A stretch of DNA of 64,000 bases from Rhodoblastus acidophilus (lineage in GTDB: Bacteria; Pseudomonadota; Alphaproteobacteria; Rhizobiales; Beijerinckiaceae). The notes below the pieces were generated by a model. That model searched no databases. It was given only the letters and a program-made list of their open reading frames with translations, and had not been told where the DNA came from. Shown in pieces: positions 8,576 to 15,755 of the stretch. A program made the translations under genes and the position numbers. The stretch covers positions 434,001 through 498,000 of the forward strand of contig NZ_WNKS01000001.1 of NCBI RefSeq assembly GCF_009720655.1. The letters run 5' to 3'. Within the stretch, counting starts at the first letter, position 1, and each line of letters opens with the position of its first letter.

Positions 8576-8802
8576 GGAGCGCCCTCGGAACGGCCGGCGT
8601 CTTCCCGGCGCAAGGAATTGAACACGCGGACCTTATAGTTGCCCCGCCCGCGCCTGTCCAGAATCGCCGAGGGGCCGGCGAGATTGCCGCCGCGCCGCCG
8701 CGCGGCTAAGCTTGCGCCCGTGCGCGCGATGCTGTCCCGCGTGTCGCGAAAACATTGCAAAAACCCCTGAACATCGCCTTGGAATAGCTGGAGCAAGCCG
8801 GA

Positions 8803-9360
8803 ATGAACGATTCGCCGACCGAACATCTCGAACACGCCGAACACGCCCAGCACGTCGCGCATCTGGGCGACGACTTCCTGACCACCGTTTCGATCTCCAT
8901 CGCCATTCTCGCCGTGATCGCCGCGACCGTCGGCAGCCTGGAGACCATGGAGACGGCAAAAGCCTTCGCCGAGAAGAACGCGGCGGTGCTGGAGCAGAGC
9001 AAGGCTTCGGACTCCTGGGCGTTTTACCAGGCGAAAAGCGTCAAGCAGAACATTTACGCCTTGGCCGCCGAACAGTCCGGGAAGCCCGAATATGCCGACA
9101 AGGCGCGCCGCTACGACGGCGAACAGAAGGAAATCGAGAAGACCGCGCGCGAGCACGAGCACAAGTCCCAGGAGGCGCTGGAGTCCAGTGACCACCACGA
9201 GCATCGCCATCACGTCCTCACCGTCGCCGTGACCCTGCTGCATGTCTCGATCGCCATCGCCACCATCGCCATCATCGTGCGCGGCCGCCGCTGGCCCTGG
9301 TATTGCGCGCTGGCGCTTGGCGCGGTCGGGGCGCTTGGGGCTTTTTACGCTTATATTTGA
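8803..9360 (+). CDS. DUF4337 family membrane protein
   Basis: A 185-residue protein with a His/Glu-rich N-terminus (EHLEHAEHAQHVAHL), a transmembrane helix around residues 26-44, a charged soluble middle with coiled-coil character (YADKARRYDGEQKEIEKTAREHEH), and two closely spaced hydrophobic segments at about 140-158 and 163-185. This layout matches DUF4337, a widespread family of unknown function. Clusters of histidines before the first and third helices could bind metal, but that is only suggested by composition. The ATG follows CTGGAGCAAGCCGGA, a good ribosome site. It stands alone between the divergent PIMT-like gene and the radical SAM pair. Confidence 0.7.
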   Translation: MNDSPTEHLEHAEHAQHVAHLGDDFLTTVSISIAILAVIAATVGSLETMETAKAFAEKNAAVLEQSKASDSWAFYQAKSVKQNIYALAAEQSGKPEYADKARRYDGEQKEIEKTAREHEHKSQEALESSDHHEHRHHVLTVAVTLLHVSIAIATIAIIVRGRRWPWYCALALGAVGALGAFYAYI

Positions 9361-9494
9361 GTGTGTTGGGCGCGCCGGCGCGAAATGACGTGTGGTTCGG
9401 CGCAATTTACCTTAAAAGGTGGGGCTCCGGGCTGCGCCTCCGTGAAGGCGCGCCCGGGCCCTGGGCGCCGTGGCGTCACCAACCGAGAGGCCGA

Positions 9495-11249
9495 ATGTCC
9501 GTCTTCCAACTGCATCTGGTGAAACCCTCGCATTACGACGACGATGGCTATGTGGTGCAATGGCTGCGCTCGGCCATTCCCTCCAATTCGCTGGCGGCGC
9601 TCCACGCCATCGCCCAGGATTGCGCAAGTCGGCGCGCGCTGGGGACGGATGTCGACATCCAGGTCTTTGTTTACGACGAGACCAACATGCGGATCGTCCC
9701 GGAAGACATTTCCGCACGGATTGCGGCGGCCGGGAGCGGGCTGGTCTGCCTGACGGGCGTGCAATCCAACCAGTTTCCGCGCGCGCTCGATCTCGCGCGC
9801 CGTTTTCGCGCCGCCGGGGCCGAGGTGGCCATCGGCGGTTTCCACGTCTCCGGCTGCATCGCCATGCTGCCGGAGCTGACGCCCGAACTGCGCGAGGCGC
9901 AGGCGCTCGGCTGCGCCCTTTACGCCGGCGAGGTCGAGGGGCGGTTCGACCAACTGCTTCAGGACTCGTTTTCCGGGCAGATGAAGCCGCTCTATGATTT
10001 CCTCAAGGATTTGCCCGCGCTGGAGGGCGCGCCCTTTCCGCTGCTGCCGGCGGAAATCATCGCCGGCACCACCGGCGCCGTCACCTCGTTCGACGCCGGG
10101 CGCGGCTGCCCGTTCCAGTGCTCGTTCTGCACTATCATCAATGTCCAGGGTCGCAAGTCGCGCCACCGCTCAGCCGACGACGTCGAAGCGATCATACGCG
10201 CCAATCTGGCCCAGGGCGTCGATTCTTTCTTCATCACCGACGACAATTTCGCCCGCAACCGCAACTGGGAAACGATCTTCGACCGGCTGATCAGCCTGCG
10301 CGAAGGCGAGGGGCTGCATTTCACCTTCATCATCCAGGTCGATACGATGTCCCACCGTATCGAGAATTTCATCTCCAAGGCTGGCCGGGCCGGGGTGAGG
10401 CGCGTGTTCATCGGCCTGGAAAACATCAATCCCGACAATCTCGCCGAGGTGAAGAAGAAGCAGAACCGCATCGCGGAATATCGGGACATGCTGCTCGCCT
10501 GGAAGCGCGCGGGCTGCTTCACCTATGCCGGCTATATTCTGGGCTTCCCCAACGACACGCCCGAAACCATCCGTCGCGACATCGCCATCATCCAGCGGGA
10601 GCTGCCGCTGGACATTCTGGAATTCTTCTGCCTGACGCCGCTGCCGGGGTCGGAGGACCATCAGCGCCTCGTGGCAAAGGGCGTCTGGATCGACCCCGAC
10701 CTCAACAAATACGATCTCGAGCATGTGCTGACCGAGCATCCCCGCATGTCCCGGGCGGAATGGGAGGGGATCTACCAGGAAGCCTGGGATCTCTATTACA
10801 CGCCGAAGCACATGCGCACGATCATGCGTCGCGCCGCCGCCACCGGCGTTTCGGCGGGGCACGCCATGTTCCTGGCGCTGTGGTTCTGGGGCTGCGTCAA
10901 GCTCGAAAAGGTCCATCCGCTGCAAGGAGGCTACTTCAGGCGCAAGCGTCGCCGGGATCGCCGGCCTGGGATGCCGCTGGAAAACCCGCTGGTTTTCTAC
11001 CCGCGCTATGCCGCCGAACTCGTTGGCAATCATCTCCGCCTCGGCGCGATGGCGGCTCGGCTCGGCGTGTTCCGCCTCTGGCTCAAGCGCAACAAGCCGA
11101 AAGCCGCCGCCTATATGGACCAGGCGCTGACGCCGCCGACCCAGACCGACGTCGACGACCTCGACCTGTTCCAGCACAACGAGTCCTCGCGCGCGGCGGG
11201 GGAGAAGGCCAAGGAAAAGGCGGCGCGCAAGGCGGCGCACGCGCATTGA
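9495..11249 (+). CDS. Radical SAM protein with degenerate B12-binding domain, copy 1
   Basis: This 584-residue protein has an N-terminal Rossmann-like region (about 60-150, including SGLVCLTGVQSNQFPRALDL) placed where B12-binding radical SAM enzymes carry cobalamin, but without the DxHxxG signature. A radical SAM domain follows, with the cluster motif CPFQCSFC at residues 205-212, whose three cysteines would hold a SAM-binding [4Fe-4S] cluster. IQVDTMSHRIENFISKAGRAG and GLENINP fit the TIM barrel, and the long C-terminal part ends in a conserved DLDLFQ segment. Relatives include BchE and hopanoid/lipid-modifying enzymes. The substrate is unknown. An almost parallel copy follows at 11371. The ATG at 9495 follows GAGAGG. 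Confidence 0.85.
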   Translation: MSVFQLHLVKPSHYDDDGYVVQWLRSAIPSNSLAALHAIAQDCASRRALGTDVDIQVFVYDETNMRIVPEDISARIAAAGSGLVCLTGVQSNQFPRALDLARRFRAAGAEVAIGGFHVSGCIAMLPELTPELREAQALGCALYAGEVEGRFDQLLQDSFSGQMKPLYDFLKDLPALEGAPFPLLPAEIIAGTTGAVTSFDAGRGCPFQCSFCTIINVQGRKSRHRSADDVEAIIRANLAQGVDSFFITDDNFARNRNWETIFDRLISLREGEGLHFTFIIQVDTMSHRIENFISKAGRAGVRRVFIGLENINPDNLAEVKKKQNRIAEYRDMLLAWKRAGCFTYAGYILGFPNDTPETIRRDIAIIQRELPLDILEFFCLTPLPGSEDHQRLVAKGVWIDPDLNKYDLEHVLTEHPRMSRAEWEGIYQEAWDLYYTPKHMRTIMRRAAATGVSAGHAMFLALWFWGCVKLEKVHPLQGGYFRRKRRRDRRPGMPLENPLVFYPRYAAELVGNHLRLGAMAARLGVFRLWLKRNKPKAAAYMDQALTPPTQTDVDDLDLFQHNESSRAAGEKAKEKAARKAAHAH

Positions 11250-11258
11250 TCGGCGGGG

Positions 11259-11274
11259 GGGCGCTGCGGCGCCC
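11259..11274 (+). terminator. Short GC hairpin after radical SAM copy 1
   Basis: GGGCGC, a TGCG loop and GCGCCC form a 6 bp stem 9 bp after the stop codon of the first radical SAM gene. There is no T-tract, so this is at best a weak or Rho-assisted terminator or a transcript-end stabiliser before the second copy. Confidence 0.3.
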
Positions 11275-11370
11275 TCCGTAAATGCCGAAATCGATCAAGG
11301 TTAAGAATTGGTTTAACGTTGGATTTCCTTCAAAATGGAGCGCCTTGCTCTTTCCTTCGGAAGTCCGATC

Positions 11371-13131
11371 ATGGTCGAGCGTGTGTTCCAACTGCATTTG
11401 ATCAAGCCGTCTCATTATGACGATGACGGTTATGTCATCCAGTGGAAGCTCTCGGCCATTCCCTCGAACAGTCTCGCCGCGCTCCACGGGATCGCCGCCG
11501 ATTGCGCCGAGCGGGGGATGCTCGGGGAGGACGTGCGGCTCGAAACCCACGCCTATGACGAGACCAACACGCGGATCATGCCGGAGACGATCGCCGCCGT
11601 CCTCAAGACCGCCGATTTCGGCCTGGTCTGCCTGGTGGGGGTGCAATCCAACCAGTTTCCGCGCGCGCTCGACCTGACGCGCCGGTTCCGCGCCGCCGGG
11701 GTCCAGGTGGCGATCGGCGGCTTCCATGTGTCGGGGTGTCTGGCCATGCTGCCGGAGCTTCCGCCTGAGCTGAAGGAGGCGCAGGCGCTGGGCGCCAGCC
11801 TGTTCGCCGGCGAGGTGGAGGGGCGGCTGGATATCGTCCTGAAGGACGCCATGAAGGGCGCGCTCGCGCCGCTCTACAATTACATGGACGACCTGCCGTC
11901 AGTCGAATCCGCGCCGCCGCCGCTGCTGCCCGCCGAGATCATCGCCCGCACCAGCGGGGCCGTGACGTCGTTCGACGCCGGGCGCGGCTGCCCGTTTCAG
12001 TGCTCGTTCTGCACCATCATCAATGTTCAGGGCAGAAAATCGCGGTTTCGCGGCGCCGATGACGTCGAAGCCATCATCCGCCGGAATTACGCGCAGGGCA
12101 TCAAATCCTTCTTCGTCACCGACGACAATTTCGCGCGCAACAGCAATTGGGAGGCGATCCTCGACCGGATCGGCGAGTTGCGCTGGACACACGGCATCTG
12201 GTGCGTGTTCTTCATCCAGGTGGACACGCTTTGTCACCGCATCCCCCGGTTCATCGAGAAATGCGGACGCGCCGGCGTCAAGCGCGTCTATATCGGACTC
12301 GAAAACATCAATCCGGCCAACCTGCTCGAAATCAAGAAGAAGCAGAACCGGATCGAAGAATACCGCGAGATGCTGCTGGCCTGGAAGAAGATCGGTTGCC
12401 TCACCTATGCCGGTTTCATCATGGGGTTTCCCGGGGATACGCCGGAGACGATCCGTCGCGATATCCAGATCATTCAGCGTGAATTGCCGCTCGATATTTT
12501 GGAATTCTTTTATTTGACGCCGCTGCCGGGCTCGGAGGATCACCAGCGTCTGAGCCGCGACGGCGTCTGGATGGACCCGGACCTCAACAAGTTCGATCTC
12601 GAACATGCGGTCACCCGGCATCCCGTGATGTCCAAGGAGCAATGGGAGGCGGCCTACCACGACGCCTGGGACACGTATTATACGCCCGCGCACATCCGCA
12701 CCATCATGCGCCGCGCCACGGCGATGAACATGTCGGCGGGCGCGACGCTGTTCCTGATCCTGTGGTTCTGGGCCTGCCTGAAGCTCGAAAACGTTCATCC
12801 GCTCCAGGGCGGTTATGTGCGCGTCAAAGTGCGGCGCGACCGCAGGCCCGGGCTGCCGTTGGAAAATCCGCTGGTTTTCTATCCGCGCTATTACGGCGGG
12901 CTGGTCGTCAAGCACCTGCAACTCGCGGCGATCGCCGCGCCGCTGGGCCTGTTCCGGCTCTGGCTCAAGATCGACAAGAAGAGGGCCGCGGCCTACATGG
13001 ACCAGGCGCTGACCCCGCCGACGCAGGCCGACCTCGACGACCTCGACCTGTTCCAGAACTCCGAGTCGTCGCGGGCGACCCGGGATAAAGCCAAGGAAAA
13101 GGCGCGCAAGGCGGCGGCGAATGTTTCGTGA
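11371..13131 (+). CDS. Radical SAM protein with degenerate B12-binding domain, copy 2
   Basis: This 586-residue paralogue of the preceding gene aligns end to end with it by eye, with most residues identical. Shared features include FQLHLIKPSHYDDDGYV at the start, the CPFQCSFC cluster motif at residues 207-214, DILEFFYLTPLPGSEDHQRL and the C-terminal PLENPLVFYPRYYGGL. Like copy 1 it lacks the DxHxxG cobalamin motif. The ATG at 11371 is chosen because it aligns with the copy 1 start; an in-frame ATG at 11335 would add 12 unmatched residues. Differences concentrate in the radical SAM barrel (LRWTHGIWCVFF against LREGEGLHFTFI), which could alter substrate choice. The 121 bp between the copies leaves room for an independent promoter. 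Confidence 0.85.
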   Translation: MVERVFQLHLIKPSHYDDDGYVIQWKLSAIPSNSLAALHGIAADCAERGMLGEDVRLETHAYDETNTRIMPETIAAVLKTADFGLVCLVGVQSNQFPRALDLTRRFRAAGVQVAIGGFHVSGCLAMLPELPPELKEAQALGASLFAGEVEGRLDIVLKDAMKGALAPLYNYMDDLPSVESAPPPLLPAEIIARTSGAVTSFDAGRGCPFQCSFCTIINVQGRKSRFRGADDVEAIIRRNYAQGIKSFFVTDDNFARNSNWEAILDRIGELRWTHGIWCVFFIQVDTLCHRIPRFIEKCGRAGVKRVYIGLENINPANLLEIKKKQNRIEEYREMLLAWKKIGCLTYAGFIMGFPGDTPETIRRDIQIIQRELPLDILEFFYLTPLPGSEDHQRLSRDGVWMDPDLNKFDLEHAVTRHPVMSKEQWEAAYHDAWDTYYTPAHIRTIMRRATAMNMSAGATLFLILWFWACLKLENVHPLQGGYVRVKVRRDRRPGLPLENPLVFYPRYYGGLVVKHLQLAAIAAPLGLFRLWLKIDKKRAAAYMDQALTPPTQADLDDLDLFQNSESSRATRDKAKEKARKAAANVS

Positions 13132-13294
13132 GAGCGAGGCGGATGGGAAGGAGGGGCCAGGGGCTCGAAGCGGTCTTACGACACAAAGCTCCGACCGGCT
13201 GGAGTCAACTAGTCAACGGACGACGAGCCTGATCGACGAACTACGGTTTGCCGCGATGGCGTGTCCCGCTGACGCCTGCGACCGCAGATTCGAG

Positions 13295-15049
13295 TCACTG
13301 CCATGGTTCGATTGGGTGCCGCCGCGTGTATTCAGTCCAACTGGGAAGTTCAAGGATCAATCGGTATTTATCCCGTAAACGGTCAAACATCAGGCGGTCT
13401 CTAGGTTCGGGCCTCCCTGCATTCGCTGGCTTTGATTGAAGATATTTTCCAAGTACGCCGAGCAGAAAATCAGGAACACTGATGCCGAGGTTCGGTTTCG
13501 AGACAAACTGCACAACACACGAGATGGGGTGTCGGTTATTTACACGCTTAAGCTCATCGTGAGCAAATTGAACCAATTCTTTGATCGATTTCTGTGAAAC
13601 CTTGCTGTTCTCTTCAAAGCAAATAACAACGAGCTGACTTTCGGCCGCAATTAATCGACGAGAAATCATTGATCCTAACAGGCGCAAATAGGTGCTTTGG
13701 TAATTGCACGGATCGTCGCAAGGATGGAACGCAACATAGCCTTCGAACGGCAGCGCGGCCAAACGCTTGACATAACTTTGGCGAAGGTCAGGTGTAGCAT
13801 CAGCAAAGTGCAGCCCCTTCTTGCGCAGGGCATTTATGTCCCCTGCGGCCCAAAAGTCACCTAACTCGGCCTCAAGCACCTCGTTCGTTTCTTGGAAAAT
13901 TTGCTCCTCATGTTGGCTGACTGACATGGCCAGCGCCAGCACCTTTGTGCCGGCTCGTTCGAATTCCGCTTCATCAACAAAAATATAAAATGGCTTCCGA
14001 TCTTGCCTTTTTGGGGTGAAACTCGGCTTCTCACCGTTCACGCGCAAAATCTCGTTCCACAGGGACTTGAGCGGCGCGGCGATACGCGGTTCGTGATGAG
14101 CTACGAACTTCACCATGCCATCAATGCTGTTGATGGCTTGTTGGGCCACTTTGGGATCATTGATCCCGAGCCGGCGGAAGTGATCATCAACCCCGAATTT
14201 CGTCATGTAGTAGAGCTGCTGCCGGAGCGCCCGCTTACGATCTCGCGGCACATGGGGCTGGACAGGATCGCTGACGCTGAGGCCCGTCACATAGTGGGAC
14301 TGCCCACGCTTAGAGAAGCGAGTTTTACCAGGCGCCAATTGAAAGCCGTGCCGGCAAAGACAATCTTCGACGGCTTCAAGGCTAGGTAGATCACCGTTTC
14401 CTGAAACTGTGATGTCGTCGGCGTATCGAGAGTACCGCGCGTCGAATTGCCTAGCGACGCTGCTAAGCTCAAGATCAATGGGCAATGAAATGGCGTTCGA
14501 CAAAACCGGACTGGTCGGAAATCCAAGCGTCAGTGTTCCTTCTATGGTGAGAAATCGACTGAGCAAATCGGAAATGGCAGCGTTCATCCCCATTCCAAGG
14601 AAAAGCTGTTCGATGCGCTCTTTGGATATGCTTGGAAAGAAATCGGCGATGTCCAAAGACAGAATGCGAGCGCTTCCAACGTGGACCTGCGCGTTCTCCC
14701 GGATGTTTCGTCCTGGCCGATAGCCATATGCGCTCTCATGCGGATACCCCGCAAGGTGATGACGAAAAAATACGTCGAGCTTTCTTGAAAGCCCCTTATA
14801 CGTGCTCTTAAGGAGTATTGGCTCCCATACGGTCCGAAACCCGCGTGCTCTATTCTTTTTAGGAACGCGATGGCGCAAGAACACCGGGATTTGGAGCGTG
14901 CTGATCACATCAGGAATTATCGTGACTGTCGGCGGATCTATTGGGGGTTGAAATGAGAGTACGAGATCGAGCATCGTCTCGTCGATTCCCAGTACCGCCA
15001 GCAAGGCTTCACGAGTCCTTATATCGCTGAAATTATAAGTGTATGCCAT
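13295..15049 (-). CDS. Retron-type reverse transcriptase fused to a DUF3800-like domain
   Basis: This 584-residue protein carries a reverse transcriptase in its first 350 residues. Visible are the metal site RYADDITVS (YADD at 209-212), the first catalytic aspartate in SLDIADFFPSI (133), and GFPTSPVLSNAI. It has both retron-specific signatures: NAxxH (NAQVH, 119-123) and the VTG triplet (254-256). From about residue 354 a second domain begins with FYIFVDEAEF and ends near ISVPDFLLGVLGKYL. This pattern fits DUF3800, an RNase H-like family used as effector in one retron class. Retrons make a DNA-RNA hybrid from an adjacent ncRNA and mostly defend against phage. Lower GC than the neighbours suggests transfer. 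The start is uncertain: ATG 15049 or 15076. Confidence 0.85.
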   Translation of the reverse strand: MAYTYNFSDIRTREALLAVLGIDETMLDLVLSFQPPIDPPTVTIIPDVISTLQIPVFLRHRVPKKNRARGFRTVWEPILLKSTYKGLSRKLDVFFRHHLAGYPHESAYGYRPGRNIRENAQVHVGSARILSLDIADFFPSISKERIEQLFLGMGMNAAISDLLSRFLTIEGTLTLGFPTSPVLSNAISLPIDLELSSVARQFDARYSRYADDITVSGNGDLPSLEAVEDCLCRHGFQLAPGKTRFSKRGQSHYVTGLSVSDPVQPHVPRDRKRALRQQLYYMTKFGVDDHFRRLGINDPKVAQQAINSIDGMVKFVAHHEPRIAAPLKSLWNEILRVNGEKPSFTPKRQDRKPFYIFVDEAEFERAGTKVLALAMSVSQHEEQIFQETNEVLEAELGDFWAAGDINALRKKGLHFADATPDLRQSYVKRLAALPFEGYVAFHPCDDPCNYQSTYLRLLGSMISRRLIAAESQLVVICFEENSKVSQKSIKELVQFAHDELKRVNNRHPISCVVQFVSKPNLGISVPDFLLGVLGKYLQSKPANAGRPEPRDRLMFDRLRDKYRLILELPSWTEYTRRHPIEPWQ

Positions 15050-15073
15050 CGAAAAGACCGTGAAGTGGGGCGA

Positions 15074-15241
15074 CATAACACAGGGAAAGCAAGTGGTCCT
15101 GTGAACAGCAGACGCGACTCGCGCCTTAAGCCATGAAGTTACGCCGCCCCGCGAAAAAATATCAACTCAATGGCCAAAAGCAAATGAAAGATACAATGAC
15201 GTCTTTGGCGATGAGATTGGCTGCCGTAAACTTTTGTTATG
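15074..15241 (-). ncRNA. Candidate retron msr-msd RNA (tentative)
   Basis: Retron RNAs lie just upstream of the reverse transcriptase and are bounded by inverted repeats a1 and a2. On the minus strand CATAACA (15241 to 15235) and TGTTATG (15080 to 15074) are a perfect 7 bp inverted repeat about 168 nt apart, ending next to the RT start. Between them lie an 11 bp stem with one mismatch (15164-15174 with 15130-15140) and a 6 bp stem (CACAGG/CCTGTG, 15079-15103). Size and position are right, but a 7 bp match in a region this long is not rare by chance. I could not identify the branching guanosine. Confidence 0.25.
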
Positions 15242-15495
15242 ATTACAAAAAAACGGTTACTCATAATGCTCATATCAGCATCGAAGCCAGAAGGCGTTTG
15301 CCCGTCGACCGCTGCTTTCTCGCGACCAGTCCTGCGCGTTATGTCCGCTCCCCGCCGATTCCGGCCGATGTCGCCTTGCTTCGGTGGTCTTTTTTTGGTT
15401 CTGCCTTTTGGGCTCTTGCGAGCGCGTTTTCTGGAAAATTCAACTTCAGGTTGAAATCGCGCTGCGCAAAACCGCGCAAAACAGACGCATTTGTG

Positions 15496-15537
15496 CAAAA
15501 AACATGCGGTTTTCGACAAAAAACACGCGATTTTCGC
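15496..15537. repeat. Two tandem 21 bp repeats
   Basis: CAAAAAACATGCGGTTTTCG at 15496 is followed directly by CAAAAAACACGCGATTTTCG at 15517. The 21 bp units agree at 18 positions. They sit about 130 bp from the parS-like site. The function is unknown; a protein-binding iteron is possible but only two copies are seen. Confidence 0.6.
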
Positions 15538-15665
15538 GCTTGCAGCTCGCGGGTTGTGGAAGCGGCGCCCTTGTGGGAACCGGGATCGCCGCGGTTCCGT
15601 TTGGCGGGCGGGGACGTATTGTCTACTTAAATCAAAGGGTTACGTTGAATGCAGGTTCGCCTCGA

Positions 15666-15681
15666 TGTTTCACGTGAAAAC
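15666..15681. promoter_or_regulatory. parS-like ParB binding site
   Basis: TGTTTCACGTGAAAAC matches the bacterial parS consensus TGTTTCACGTGAAACA at 14 of 16 positions, and the inner 12 bp TTTCACGTGAAA are a perfect palindrome. parS sites nucleate ParB, which works with ParA and, in alphaproteobacteria, PopZ to segregate the chromosome origin. They usually lie within some tens of kb of oriC. No parAB genes are seen nearby, so this is read as a chromosomal site. No second full copy was noticed in the window. Confidence 0.75.
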
Positions 15682-15755
15682 AAAACGTGAACATCGTTTC
15701 GACACATTGACGAATTCAGCGCTTTTTGCCGTTTTCACTTTTCGAAACAAAAGGT

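Larger units (their letters stand above)
15242..15755. other. Gene-free AT-richer stretch between retron and HWE kinase
   Basis: No convincing gene lies here; the open frames that cross it have no family match, no ribosome site and unusual composition. It holds a short perfect hairpin (TTCAAC/GTTGAA, 15439-15455), a 21 bp direct repeat at 15496-15537 and a parS-like palindrome at 15666-15681. It probably contains the retron promoter and chromosome-organisation sites. Confidence 0.6.

Noticed and set aside
13121-13439. Small plus-strand frames after the second radical SAM gene
   Set aside because: They overlap the 3' end of the retron RT gene on the other strand and show no conserved motif.
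15133-15630. Plus-strand frame of 165 codons in the retron leader
   Set aside because: No ribosome site and no family resemblance; it covers the region expected to hold the retron RNA and promoter.
15496-15681. Chromosome origin (oriC) around the parS-like site
   Set aside because: No cluster of DnaA boxes and no dnaA, hemE, gid or parAB genes are seen; a parS alone does not make an origin.
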